From: Acidicapsa dinghuensis
Lineage (GTDB): Bacteria; Acidobacteriota; Terriglobia; Terriglobales; Acidobacteriaceae
Assembly (NCBI RefSeq): GCF_025685685.1
Contig: NZ_JAGSYH010000001.1
Coordinates: 558,001-622,000, forward strand
Direction: 5' to 3'
Length of the DNA: 64,000 bases
In this document: in pieces, positions 46,430-55,743 of the stretch
How the letters are laid out: the number at the start of each line of letters is the position of its first letter
Position numbering within the stretch: position 1 is the first letter of the stretch
The notes under the pieces: generated by a model
Databases searched by the model: none
What the model was told of the DNA's origin: nothing
Seen by the model: the letters and a program-made list of their open reading frames with translations, nothing else
Position numbers and translations under genes: made by a program

Positions 46430-48118
46430 TCATCGGTCCGTTCCCAGCTCCCCATGGCTGCCGCCTGTCAGCGGGGTTGCCGCCGGTGTTGCATCGCAAG
46501 AATCGTTCAACTCTCCCTTGCGTTGATATAGAATCACGCGCGCATTCGGCGACTGGTAAATCTCGCGATATGACTGGATCGCATTTTGTATCTGCTGCGT
46601 CAGCACTGTCTGCTTATCGTCCGGTTTCCCCCACAGCAGTATGTAGTCTACGCGCAATCCAGAGCTGCGCTCGAAGCCGGGAATATCGACATACCGGATC
46701 TGTACGCTGCGTTCCAGCTTCTTCCACAAAAAGATCTTCTCCTGCGGCTCCATCGAGGATCTGAAATGAACCGGATAGGCAGGCAGACGAGCCAGATAGT
46801 TAAACAGGACCACCCGGTCTTCCGTCAGCTCCAGCAGACTAGCCGATTCAAAGAAGGGCTCGTACTGCATCCACGCCTGCCCACCGTATGAATTCAGCGG
46901 CCTCGACTGGGGAACGATTGGAAGCACCGTGCAGTGATTGCCGATCAGCCGGTCCGCATCAGCCAGTTGCTCCATCTGTGCCCGGATCATCTGCTGGCCC
47001 ATCACCGTCGAGACCAGCAAAGCCACCGCAGCCGACGTGCCAACCGCCATGATCGTCCTCGCCCACACAGGACGATAGTGATCGAAGGCCATCAGTAATA
47101 TCGCCCAGAAATAAGGAAAAATCACAAACCGGCGAAAATGCGTCCATCCGCCTCCCATGATGTCGGGAAAAGCCAGCATGAAGATCACAGCCATCGCAAA
47201 TCCTGCCATCATGCCAATCGCTTCATCGCGGCGCTCTGGGCTCAGGTCCGCCCGACGCCGCAATACTCGCACGCCGACAACCACCGCTCCCAGCAGCAGC
47301 GGAATGCTCACGCCCAATGCTGTAAACCGGTCCACCATCGGATAATTCACAGCCAGTTCATGCAGCTTCAGGAAGTCGGTAATCCTCTCCCGCAACGGCA
47401 CTCCATAAACTGTGGCGCCCTTTTCATCCGTCATCAGATACAACGCAACGAGCGGCAGCGGAGCCAGCATGGCGATCCACGCGTGAAGGTGTTTTCGCAG
47501 TGTAGGCAGCAGATGCTGCTCCCGATACCAGCAAAGAGCAATCTCCGTAAAGATCAGCGCCTGTATCCCAAGCACTGACATCAGGAAACCGCTGGCATGG
47601 CAAAAGAATGCCAGCACCAGGCTCCCGGCAAGACACAATGCCCGCTTGACGCTTGGCGCCTTCATCATCCAGATGTACGTCCCAATTGCTATAAAGAAGG
47701 CCGCCGTAGACATGCAGTGGTTATACAAACCCAAAAAGAACATCTGGTTCAGCGAAATCGGAAACACAAAGATCGCCAGCCATGTGTTCTTTGGTTCAAC
47801 CATGTGAATGGCGAAATAGGCGGCGCACATCGGGCCAGCCAGGCATAGGAACTGGATGATGGCTTCAGCTATTCCCGCGGAAAACAGTTTCATCAAGCCC
47901 GCCATCAGCAGATAAACCGCCAGGTTAGGATCGGGCCTCATCTCCACCAGGTATGCCTTGTGCTGCAGCGGAAACCCTGGGTCATGCTGATGGACAATCT
48001 GGTTCGTAAAGGCCAGATGCACCGGCCCATCGTTTGTGGCCATCGGATGCCGCAGCAACAGGAACGCGATCGCAAGTAACAGGCACAACACAATTGATCG
48101 CTGAATCCACCGCTGCAT
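46430..48118 (-). CDS. Multi-spanning membrane protein, glycosyltransferase-like
   Basis: 562-residue protein with a signal anchor (IVLCLLLAIAFLLLRHP) and about ten membrane segments followed by a soluble C-terminal part of about 170 residues. The layout of a first periplasmic loop with acidic residues (ATNDGPVHLAFTNQ, then EMRPDPNLAVYLLM) followed by many helices resembles GT-C glycosyltransferases, but no definite motif is seen. It has AAGGG six bases before the ATG. It is the first gene of a set with two acyltransferases, so a role in surface polysaccharide or lipid modification is inferred. Function otherwise unknown. Confidence 0.7.
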   Translation of the reverse strand: MQRWIQRSIVLCLLLAIAFLLLRHPMATNDGPVHLAFTNQIVHQHDPGFPLQHKAYLVEMRPDPNLAVYLLMAGLMKLFSAGIAEAIIQFLCLAGPMCAAYFAIHMVEPKNTWLAIFVFPISLNQMFFLGLYNHCMSTAAFFIAIGTYIWMMKAPSVKRALCLAGSLVLAFFCHASGFLMSVLGIQALIFTEIALCWYREQHLLPTLRKHLHAWIAMLAPLPLVALYLMTDEKGATVYGVPLRERITDFLKLHELAVNYPMVDRFTALGVSIPLLLGAVVVGVRVLRRRADLSPERRDEAIGMMAGFAMAVIFMLAFPDIMGGGWTHFRRFVIFPYFWAILLMAFDHYRPVWARTIMAVGTSAAVALLVSTVMGQQMIRAQMEQLADADRLIGNHCTVLPIVPQSRPLNSYGGQAWMQYEPFFESASLLELTEDRVVLFNYLARLPAYPVHFRSSMEPQEKIFLWKKLERSVQIRYVDIPGFERSSGLRVDYILLWGKPDDKQTVLTQQIQNAIQSYREIYQSPNARVILYQRKGELNDSCDATPAATPLTGGSHGELGTDR

Positions 48119-48983
48119 TATTTTCCCTTTATCCGCGCTCTCTGTTGTCTACCGGTGAGATCTTCATCGCACGTCAATGCAGCATCGCTGCCCGCCGGTC
48201 AGATGAATAAACCGTTTACAAAATCATTGAATGAGTTGGATAGCAAGCCGGCTTACTCGCAGAGAGACACTCCGCCTCCCCTGCATCGAACCAACACGGC
48301 ATGAATAGAACCATTGCACTTTTAAGCGAATCCCTTCATGCGATTCGCACCGAGCTACAGAAAGCCGAAAGAGAAAGTTTCCGTTCGTTCTTAACGAAAC
48401 ACGATAAAAACGAGGAAATGAAATACCGCAAATCAAAGCAGCAAAACGGCACTCCTGCCACTTTCAAGCCTAGATAACTGGACCTGGAAGCCGCCATTCC
48501 GCAAAAGAGGTATGTCGTTTTCGCCGCCCAGCTTCAATACAAATGCCATCCGTCGTCCCCAAACGGGCCTCGCCGAAATGGATAAAGCACAACTACTTCC
48601 AGCAAAAGATTCCGCGTCCCACTTAGGTAATAAAACAAGGATTACTTCATGGGCACTTAACAAATGCTGAATTCAAATTGCTGAATTTATAAAACCCTAT
48701 CTCGTCAGACTTAGAAAACCAACTAAAAAATACATAAAGAACCGCCTAAAATCGTTAACGCTTTTCCATCGCCGGAAGGACCCTAATGTGCCTTATCGAA
48801 TTCGGAAAGCCATGAAGAACGGCCCCATCATGAAAATGAGCAGGGCGACTCAACCTGTTCTCGACAGGTGAACCGATGGTTAGTAGACATAAGCCGATTC
48901 CACCCGGAATTCATCTATTTTTTAATGTAAAGTTGCATAAAAGTTTCCATTCCTGCGCATATTCCATCAGAGGGCAGTTGCTC
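48119..48983. other. AT-rich intergenic region
   Basis: Between the membrane protein and the module-repeat protein 865 bases hold no convincing gene. Two short minus-strand frames (48224-48436 and 48433-48663) overlap by four bases but lack ribosome binding sites and protein-like composition. The region is notably richer in A and T than its flanks, which suggests regulatory DNA or foreign origin. No tRNA, terminator or long repeat is visible. Confidence 0.5.
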
Positions 48984-51737
48984 ATGAAATTAACTGGATT
49001 TTCCAGAGCTCTGGCAGCTTGCATCGTTGTTATTTCCGTCGCCACGAACATCATTGCCCAGCGCATTACCATCCACGTGCCCACGCCGAAGGGCCAGAAG
49101 CAATCGCAGTCAGCGCAACAGCAGTACGCTGTGCAAATTGTTGAGTGTGAATCTCCCGGATGTACTCCTGGCAAGAGCGACTCGGCCATCTGGCACCTCA
49201 ACGGCACTGCGGGGATGGGGCAGTTCGGCACCGGCAACCAGCAGCTTGCCGTCGAGCACATCACCGCTTCCGCCATCGCCGTCCGTCGCGTCGACTCAAG
49301 TGGTTTAAAAGCGCTCTACACCGGGGTCATTCAGGGCAACCGCATCTTTGGCAGCGTCCTCTATTACGCCGCAAACAATCCCAATGTTCCGCAAACCGGC
49401 GTCTGGAACGGAATGATCCAGGGCTCGCTTGCTGCACTTAAGCCAACATCTGCAGGCCCCATTCTCACGTATCCTTTTACGCTGCGCGAATGCGAAAGCA
49501 ATCGCTGCCTTCAACCCGGCACGCAGTACCCCATAACGTGGACATTTCCCAGCCGCGACGGCCAAGGCTGGCTCAACGACTCACCGCGCCCTGTGACGCT
49601 CGAAACACTTACCCCAGGATTTATCGTCGCCCGTCGCGATGATACTGCTGCACTTGGCGGCCTCGTCGCTTACTACTTTGGCGAAATCTCCGGCAATCAA
49701 ATTATTGGCAGCGTCCTATATATCGATGCAAACCGTCCAAACCAGCCGCGTTCAGATTCGTGGTACGGCCAGCTTCAACCCACTTTCGTGCCGGAGCAGG
49801 CCATGTTCTCCGCACAACCAAACAACTCGCCAACGCCCAACCCTCCCGCAACTCCCGCTCGCGCAACTGCACCATCAACCGTGCCCAACAATGCACCTGC
49901 CGTCGTCTCCAGCACCGCACCAACTGCGCCTGCAATTCCCGCATCCGCATCGTCAGCCAATCTTGAAATCGCCGAATGCGATCTTGACGACCCGCTCTGT
50001 TCTTTCAACGGTGCGCACCCAACTTTCGAATTCACTGGCCGCAACGGCGTCGGTCACTATCACTCCAGCACCATGCAGGTTCAGATCGAACACGTCGATC
50101 CCGAACTCATCGCCTTTCGCGTTACCAGTCAGAGCGACGAGCGCGGACTAAGCGTTCTTTACATGGGCCGCATCGACGGCAAAAACATCACTGGCGTCTC
50201 GCTCATCTATCAGCCCGGATACCAAGGCGAACCAGCCGCTTCCGCCTGGAACGGTACCATCACCAGGGGCTCACTCGCCGCGTTCACTTCATCTCCTGCA
50301 CCGTCTCTGCAATATCCTTTTACGCTGAATGACTGCGAAGGCAGGCGCTGCGACTGGGGAGACGCAGACTTCTCCACTATCTGGACATTTCCGTCAAAAG
50401 ATGGTCAGGGCTGGGTTAACAATCATCCGCGTCCTCTCATCGTCGAAGACTTTCACTCCAACTATTTCCTCGTGCGTCGCTTTGAATCTGCTAACGGCAT
50501 GACAGCTTACTACTTCGGCGAAGTGAAAGGCCGCACTGTCAACGGTGGCGTTCTCTACTTTGATCGTGAGCATCTCGATCAACCTAGGGCTGGCGCGTGG
50601 TTCGGCAAACTCCGCGATAACTTCATGCCGGAAGTCGCTATGAATGCGCCCGAAGAACCTTCTGCCGCGGCAATGAAAAAGACCGATGCGCCACAAAAGA
50701 TAATCGTCTGCGCTTTCAACCTTTGTGTCAGCGCTACTCGCAATGGAAATAGGTACATTGGCTACTACGACGGCCAGCCGGACAATCCGTTTGATTGGAC
50801 CATCACGAAGTGGGAAGGGGCCAATTTCATTCTTGCGCCAACGCACCAGACCACGAAAGACGGTGTGACCTTCAATACCGAATTCCGCGGGCGCGTAGCT
50901 CCTTCCGGGGACCACACGCAATGGGGAATACTGCTTCAGTACCCGTCAGACCCGGTGTCATTCGGCGCCGTCTGGGGCAATACACACAACGATGATGGCA
51001 TGACGCGTCGCTCAAAAATGTTTCCCAGCATCGAGGTCCCACCCTATGCTTCAGAAAAATACGCAGCTTATGATGGCCGCGTCCGCGCCGTCATGATGGA
51101 AGACCACTCTTCATTGCTTTCTCATGCAGATATGCTCAAGCCCTGCGCGCAAACGTCTTCCGTTACCAACGGAGATGCCGCGCTCGAAATCGTCAAGTAC
51201 GCTTACCGTGCAGACGAACTGCCGCGTGGCAATTGCTGGAGCGCGCGCGCTGTCGCACTCAACAATGCCGAAGGAGAAACACTGCTCGCCCTCGCCATGA
51301 TCGTGGGTTGGAACGGCCATGAAGATCAAACCGGTGGCTGCAAACGGATGGAATCGAACGCGGGTAAGGATCTATGGGCACAATTCATCCTGTCAGGTTG
51401 TTATGCCGGCGTTTTTGGAGATGCCAAAGATTTCCCCAACGATCCGAACAAGGCCAACCAGATCGCAAACTCCTGGAACGATGACCAGCTCAGAATTATC
51501 CATCGTTATCTTTCAGACGATCTCGATTGGCTGCGCGATCAGGAACGTCAGAAGGTAATCAACGATCCTCCGATGAAGAGGGAGCACGTGCTGACGGGAG
51601 ACCGTAACTCGGGCAGCTGCCACGAAGACTACAACTGCCGTGTTTATGGAGATAATCCGATCAGAGAAGTGGTCGATCGTGAAGAACTACAACGAAGACT
51701 CAAAGAAATCGACGACCGTTATGCCCGGATGCCGTAA
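48984..51737 (+). CDS. Secreted protein with four duplicated ~105-residue modules
   Basis: 917-residue exported protein with a signal peptide (ALAACIVVISVATNIIAQ). Four related modules lie at residues about 49-150, 161-265, 326-431 and 440-545. Each starts with a short Cys pair (ECESPGC, ECESNRC, ECDLDDPLC, DCEGRRC), then a strand with W/F and a glycine turn (GTAGMGQF, SRDGQGWL, GRNGVGHY, SKDGQGWV), a V-x-R strand and a last block with Tyr-x-G and WxG. Modules 1 and 3 share their ending (GSLAA), modules 2 and 4 their start (YPFTL and WTFPS-DGQGW-N--PRP), so the pair was duplicated as a unit. A Pro/Ala-rich linker (277-325) separates the pairs. A C-terminal helical part of about 180 residues resembles Sel1-type repeats weakly. 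No family is recognised. Confidence 0.8.
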   Translation: MKLTGFSRALAACIVVISVATNIIAQRITIHVPTPKGQKQSQSAQQQYAVQIVECESPGCTPGKSDSAIWHLNGTAGMGQFGTGNQQLAVEHITASAIAVRRVDSSGLKALYTGVIQGNRIFGSVLYYAANNPNVPQTGVWNGMIQGSLAALKPTSAGPILTYPFTLRECESNRCLQPGTQYPITWTFPSRDGQGWLNDSPRPVTLETLTPGFIVARRDDTAALGGLVAYYFGEISGNQIIGSVLYIDANRPNQPRSDSWYGQLQPTFVPEQAMFSAQPNNSPTPNPPATPARATAPSTVPNNAPAVVSSTAPTAPAIPASASSANLEIAECDLDDPLCSFNGAHPTFEFTGRNGVGHYHSSTMQVQIEHVDPELIAFRVTSQSDERGLSVLYMGRIDGKNITGVSLIYQPGYQGEPAASAWNGTITRGSLAAFTSSPAPSLQYPFTLNDCEGRRCDWGDADFSTIWTFPSKDGQGWVNNHPRPLIVEDFHSNYFLVRRFESANGMTAYYFGEVKGRTVNGGVLYFDREHLDQPRAGAWFGKLRDNFMPEVAMNAPEEPSAAAMKKTDAPQKIIVCAFNLCVSATRNGNRYIGYYDGQPDNPFDWTITKWEGANFILAPTHQTTKDGVTFNTEFRGRVAPSGDHTQWGILLQYPSDPVSFGAVWGNTHNDDGMTRRSKMFPSIEVPPYASEKYAAYDGRVRAVMMEDHSSLLSHADMLKPCAQTSSVTNGDAALEIVKYAYRADELPRGNCWSARAVALNNAEGETLLALAMIVGWNGHEDQTGGCKRMESNAGKDLWAQFILSGCYAGVFGDAKDFPNDPNKANQIANSWNDDQLRIIHRYLSDDLDWLRDQERQKVINDPPMKREHVLTGDRNSGSCHEDYNCRVYGDNPIREVVDREELQRRLKEIDDRYARMP

Positions 51738-51763
51738 GGGAACGCAGTGCATCGCAGGGCCTC

Positions 51764-51821
51764 CAATCCCCGTTTCCAAGCACCGACCGCTCCACCGCAT
51801 CCAATTGTCCGCGCAGTTTGC
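51764..51821 (-). pseudogene. 58-bp fragment of the RcnR/FrmR-type repressor gene
   Basis: These 58 bases are identical to 57669-57726. Read on the minus strand they encode KLRGQLDAVERSVLGNGD, the part of the repressor from about residue 17 to 35. Nothing before or after matches, so this is a clean fragment with sharp ends. It lies just downstream of the module-repeat gene and marks the left edge of a 5.9-kb accessory stretch. The rest of the gap 51738-52024 shows nothing recognisable. Confidence 0.9.
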
Positions 51822-52024
51822 AATAAGACTACCGGCTATACCGGCAAAATCATTGTCGTGAAAATGGTGGCCCAAGCACTCAGCATGACTCAGGAGCATG
51901 ACCCCTGGGCCACGCACATTGGAGTGGATGAGTGACTCGGCCTGTACGCGTCAATTGGCGCGGGAGCGAAGCGATCAAAGCGCCCTCGGATTCTTGCATT
52001 CGCATTACAAGGACCGCTCGGCAA

Positions 52025-53434
52025 TCAATACGCCTCGATATCCTGCTGCCCCTGGAGACGCTCACGCGGCTTGTTTAGGAACTCTCCGATGTACAGGTCA
52101 CCTTCCAAAGAATTCAGCAGTGGTCCGTGAACACGTTTGGTGAAAAGCAGTCGCTGGCTGTTCGGAAAATAGTGATGGATCATATCGTTGTACAGGGGCC
52201 TGCATGCGTCATCCAATCCGCCTGCGCCAAGTAGTACAGGTACGTCGCTGTAGTACGGCTTTTTGGTAGCCGCGTCTATTGGCTTCACTCGCCAGGCGTC
52301 ACACACCGCGCCGTAAACATCATTGACGTGAAAGCCAGCCAGCCAGGGCATAACCGTTTCCTGCTGCTTGATGATGGCTGGATCTTCAAAGGCCATCTTG
52401 TCTGAGCAATAGACTGACAATCGCATGCCCGATATCGAGCCGCTTCCCGAGAACACCCCATCGAAATACGCCTTAACGTACGACTCCTGCCGCCCATCGA
52501 TCATATCGCTGATGATCTGAGGCATCTCTTTGATCCCGTCGTAGTCTTCTACCTTGTCGTGGAGAATGCTCAGCAGTTCGCTGCGGCCATAATCCATGGT
52601 CACAGTCTTGCCATCTTTCAACTGATAATTGATCGTGAACACCTTGCCGCCGAGACCGCTGAAGTATGTGTGAAATCGGTCGAGCAGTGTGCTGTCGTTG
52701 CTGCCCAGCACGGATGTCAGCGCTTCATTGAAATTGGCCAGCTCCTGTTCATCAATGTTTACAAACTCTGGGAGGGGCGAGTCCAAAATCAACGAGCGGA
52801 TGTGCTCGGGATACTTTTGCAGAACAGCCATCATCAGACCGCCGCTGTAAGAAATACCCATAAGATTCAGCGAGTCGATGTGCAGCAGACGGCGAAGGTC
52901 TTCGATGTCTGCTGCACTCTCGTCCGTGTTGTAGGCGGAGAGATCGATACCTTCCTTGATCAGCTTTTCCCGGCACTCTCTGACTGATGAAAGCCCTGCG
53001 TCGTCTAAGGACCGATGTTCCAGGTAAGCGTTTTGAATCGCGTTCCCTTGGCCTTCACATTCGAGGTTCGGCTGTGCGAAATGAGTTCCACGTTGTTCGA
53101 ATGCGATATAGTCCCGATTACGCAGCAGAGACCTCCGGGCAATCGAAGTGACGGGATGCAGCGAACTGACACCGGGGCCACCGCCCGTGTACAGGACGGG
53201 GTCAGGGCTCTTGTCCGGGTTATTGCTCTCCACGTAGATGAATGGCAGCTTGATTGTCCGGCCCTGCGGATGTTGGCGATTTTCCGGTACGATCAGAAAC
53301 CCGCACCGGGTCTTGTGGAGGCTGTCGGCCTTATAGATACAGTCACTCGATTCGATGCGAGGAACATTACCCTGCTGTGCAACGGCGGCAAACGGCGCTA
53401 TAAGAAGCAAACTGAGAAAAAGGAGTCTGATCAT
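52025..53434 (-). CDS. Secreted alpha/beta hydrolase (tripeptidyl/prolyl aminopeptidase-like)
   Basis: 469-residue exported hydrolase with a signal peptide (LLFLSLLLIAPFAAVAQQ). The oxyanion segment is LYTGGGPGVSSL (GGGPG motif), the nucleophile Ser is in LMGISYSGGLMM, and candidate acid and His are in GAGGLDDACRPL and TKRVHGPLL. The order and the C-terminal TAP-like end fit the aminopeptidase group of the alpha/beta hydrolases (proline iminopeptidase, tripeptidyl aminopeptidase). The GGPG motif is one residue longer than in most. The ATG at 53434 begins the signal peptide; an ATG at 53518 is in frame. The substrate is not known. Confidence 0.87.
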   Translation of the reverse strand: MIRLLFLSLLLIAPFAAVAQQGNVPRIESSDCIYKADSLHKTRCGFLIVPENRQHPQGRTIKLPFIYVESNNPDKSPDPVLYTGGGPGVSSLHPVTSIARRSLLRNRDYIAFEQRGTHFAQPNLECEGQGNAIQNAYLEHRSLDDAGLSSVRECREKLIKEGIDLSAYNTDESAADIEDLRRLLHIDSLNLMGISYSGGLMMAVLQKYPEHIRSLILDSPLPEFVNIDEQELANFNEALTSVLGSNDSTLLDRFHTYFSGLGGKVFTINYQLKDGKTVTMDYGRSELLSILHDKVEDYDGIKEMPQIISDMIDGRQESYVKAYFDGVFSGSGSISGMRLSVYCSDKMAFEDPAIIKQQETVMPWLAGFHVNDVYGAVCDAWRVKPIDAATKKPYYSDVPVLLGAGGLDDACRPLYNDMIHHYFPNSQRLLFTKRVHGPLLNSLEGDLYIGEFLNKPRERLQGQQDIEAY

Positions 53435-53929
53435 TGTTTTCTTCTGTACTCTCTTGGAGGGGTGGATCACCTCGGTCCACGCATGCACAACGGTGCCCAA
53501 TTGAATATCGTTCGCCAAAAGGGGAGATCATTGCGGCAAAAGCGGGCTATTCGCTGATCAGACAGCAGAATTTCTGCGCAGCGAGGAGATCAGGCCCGCG
53601 CTTGAAAGTATCCAGGGATGTCCAGAATCGAACATGGTGATCCGAAAATGGACGGGGAGGAGTAACCCGCTTCTCGATGAGCGCCTGATCCCCAATGCAC
53701 TCGTTGAGCAATCATCGGCAATCGGAAGTCTGCCTCTCGCCATTGAAGTCCTTCGGCTGAGATCGAGAATTCGCCTTCTTCATGACCTCGCTGCACCCCT
53801 CTGATAAAGAGAAATACGCCATCGACACACCGGGTAGTGTCTGAAATGTGCGTTGGCGATTTTAACTCCCTCCCGGCAAAGTTGCATTGCCAATGGATGC
53901 CCATTCCTTGGATAATGGCGCGCATCCCA
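53435..53929. other. Intergenic region
   Basis: About 495 bases between the hydrolase and the unknown protein. The frame of the unknown gene is open up to 53837, but that stretch does not look like protein. Nothing else can be supported here. The region could hold the promoters of both divergent genes. Confidence 0.4.
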
Positions 53930-54778
53930 ATGGAAGATGCTATACCCATTAGTCTGCGGTACGACGGACCAGATGTTGCTGCCGGAGAAATGGACGTTGC
54001 AGAGGTTGTCTCCGCCTTGCAGGGATTTTCCGGGGCGTACGCAAAGGTAGCGTCGGACATAGCGCCAGACGCTTACCACCAACTCAAAGTTACTGCCGTT
54101 CGCGAAGGATCATTCGACCTTCTCATTGCGGCGGGTATGTATATTTCGCAAGCCGGAGGGCTGGAGACAATTAAATCCGCTTTAGAGGCTGCGAAAGCGG
54201 CCTTCGAAGTCATAACGGGCGTAATTTCTCTTAAGAAACACACTGAAGGCCAGCCTTACGAGTTCAACATAAACGGGAAAAACAATACCGTTAACGTACT
54301 CAATATAGGAAAAGTAGAGATATCGATTCCCGTCAAAGTCTTCGAGACATTCGTGTCTAAAAGAATCGATGAGGATATTTCCAAAATAGTAGACCCTCTT
54401 CGCGGCGGTCACGTTGATATCGCAGAGCTAAAACAAGATGGCGTCGAAGATTCTAAGGTTCGAATTGAAAGTTCAGAGAAAGGGTATTTTGCTCAAAAAT
54501 CTGATACCACCAGCCGCGAATTGGAGGTTTCCGGAACCTTAATTTCGCTCAATAAGAAGACAAATCGAGGAACCTTCGAATTTGGCAATGGCAAGACGGC
54601 CCGCTACTTGTTCATTGGAGAAGATAAAGACCGATTTCATAGAGATTTTTCTCTGAAGGGACAAGTAAAAGTCAGAGCGGATGTGACATTTGACGAGTAT
54701 TTGATACCAGTCCATCTAGACATAAAGAATGTAGAACGCGTGCAACTTAGGCTTGATCTACCCGACCAAACAGAGTAG
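53930..54778 (+). CDS. Uncharacterised AT-rich protein, possibly accessory
   Basis: 282-residue protein. The start (ISLRYDGPDVAAGEMDVAEVV then ALQGFSGAYAKVA) is a strand-turn-helix pattern I have seen in a group of uncharacterised proteins but cannot name with confidence. A helical segment (LETIKSALEAAKAAFEVITG) follows and then a beta-rich C-terminal half (ELEVSGTLISLNKKTNRGTFEF; RYLFIGEDKDRFHRDFSLKGQVKVRADVTF by position). It is richer in A and T than the core genes. The start is uncertain (ATG at 53915 or 53930; no ribosome binding site). Its last 21 bases overlap the end of the transposase frame in antisense orientation. Confidence 0.65.
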   Translation: MEDAIPISLRYDGPDVAAGEMDVAEVVSALQGFSGAYAKVASDIAPDAYHQLKVTAVREGSFDLLIAAGMYISQAGGLETIKSALEAAKAAFEVITGVISLKKHTEGQPYEFNINGKNNTVNVLNIGKVEISIPVKVFETFVSKRIDEDISKIVDPLRGGHVDIAELKQDGVEDSKVRIESSEKGYFAQKSDTTSRELEVSGTLISLNKKTNRGTFEFGNGKTARYLFIGEDKDRFHRDFSLKGQVKVRADVTFDEYLIPVHLDIKNVERVQLRLDLPDQTE

Positions 54779-55381
54779 TTCTCCTATCGTCCAAACGTGA
54801 CCCGTCAAACCGGACTCCATCGGCGGAGTGACGCGGAACGTCTTGTGTACGCGGCAGAAGTTGTAATAAGCGAAGAACAGCGAGTATGCCGCTTCCAAAT
54901 GCGACCAGCGCTTAGAAAATGCGTTTGTGAGGCGCGTCATGCGACGCATTCCCATGCGAATACTAAGGTTGACTCTTTCAATGTGGCTCGTGCAGATACG
55001 GCTGCGAACGGGATTCCCTGAAACGATGTATGGGACAGAATCCACAACCTCAGCCGGGCTGTAGCGGCCTTCGCCATCGCTCGCAGCGCCGTAAACTTTC
55101 GTCAACGTCGCGAAGTGAACCTGCCCCGGAAGGAAGATTTTGACGGCAGTGGGATACGGCGGGAAGCCATCTACTGTGAGTTGAAATTTTTGCTTCGATG
55201 TGGCGATTGAGAGCTTGTGCATGAACTTGTCAGTTGAGTTTGCATCGCGCTTGCCCAAGTGATGGCATAGTACCAACTTTGTGTTTCGTTCCATCCCTAC
55301 GAAGCCATAAGCCGTCCCGATTATCGGGTCGTTCTTTTCGGATTTCATTTGTGATTCTCTTTCTTCCCGACCTAGCCCCAC
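54758..55381 (-). CDS. IS1-like transposase, catalytic part (frame 2)
   Basis: 207-residue DDE catalytic part, entered from the upstream frame by a -1 shift at the TGGGGCTA sequence; a GTG at 55379-55381 begins the open frame. Motifs are IIGTAYGFVGMERNTKLVLCHHLGKRD, the second Asp in FQLTVDGFPPYP and the Glu in SHIERVNLSIRMGMRRMTRLTNAFSKRW. The first Asp (VEADELW) is encoded at the end of the upstream frame, so neither frame alone has a full active site. The C-terminus ends next to the stop of the unknown gene on the other strand, with 21 bases of overlap. The catalytic residues are intact. Confidence 0.85.
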   Translation of the reverse strand: MGLGREERESQMKSEKNDPIIGTAYGFVGMERNTKLVLCHHLGKRDANSTDKFMHKLSIATSKQKFQLTVDGFPPYPTAVKIFLPGQVHFATLTKVYGAASDGEGRYSPAEVVDSVPYIVSGNPVRSRICTSHIERVNLSIRMGMRRMTRLTNAFSKRWSHLEAAYSLFFAYYNFCRVHKTFRVTPPMESGLTGHVWTIGELLCLVG

Positions 55382-55737
55382 AGCTCATCGGCTTCTACGT
55401 CTTTCACGCCAAGGGATACGATCTTTTCATCCATGAGTTTTTGGCAGCGCTCACCGGCTTTGAGCAAGAGGCTCATAATCGTGTTGCGATCTGTGCCAGT
55501 GATTCTTTCTGTCGAGCGAATCGAGTTGCCTTCCAAGAGCAATCGCAGAGCGAGCACCGCTTTCTCAGGCGCGATGTACATGGTATCGAGAACGCGCTTG
55601 TGGGCTTCCGTGTACGTCTTCCGGCAGCCAGGGCAACGGAAGCGGCGCAGACCGTTGCGGTGTTTTCCGAATCGCTGACAGTCCATCTTGCACGTCTTAC
55701 AGATCATGGCGGTTGCGGTTTGCGTATCGCTCATCAT
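55372..55737 (-). CDS. IS1-like transposase, zinc-ribbon and HTH part (frame 1)
   Basis: 121-residue N-terminal part. A zinc ribbon (ICKTCKMDC, then FRCPGCRKTYTE) is followed by a helix-turn-helix (LALRLLLEGNSIRSTERITGTDRNTI) and ends VKDVEADELWG with TAG. In IS1 elements a frameshift joins this part to the catalytic part; here the two frames overlap by 10 bases and a -1 shift at the G run would give DELWG-LGREERE. The slip site is not the usual IS1 type, so the shift may be an indel. The ATG at 55737 lies at the predicted transcription start, so the mRNA would be leaderless. Confidence 0.85.
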   Translation of the reverse strand: MMSDTQTATAMICKTCKMDCQRFGKHRNGLRRFRCPGCRKTYTEAHKRVLDTMYIAPEKAVLALRLLLEGNSIRSTERITGTDRNTIMSLLLKAGERCQKLMDEKIVSLGVKDVEADELWG

Positions 55738-55743
55738 GCATAC

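Larger units (their letters stand above)
54758..55737 (-). mobile_element. IS1-like transposase locus without clear ends
   Basis: Two overlapping frames, read from 55737 down to 54758, together encode an IS1-type DDE transposase of about 325 residues. I looked for terminal inverted repeats on both sides (around 54740-54790 and 55770-55810) and found none, nor an obvious target duplication. The promoter lies just outside at 55744-55773. It is either a degenerate insertion sequence or a stand-alone transposase gene. Confidence 0.7.

Noticed and set aside
48224..48663. Two minus-strand frames overlapping by four bases, like a small operon
   Set aside because: No ribosome binding sites, a TTG start for the first, and no protein-like composition; the region is plain AT-rich spacer.
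51822..52024. Further parts of the repressor gene beyond the 58-bp fragment
   Set aside because: Sequence on both sides of the fragment does not match the repressor gene at DNA or protein level.
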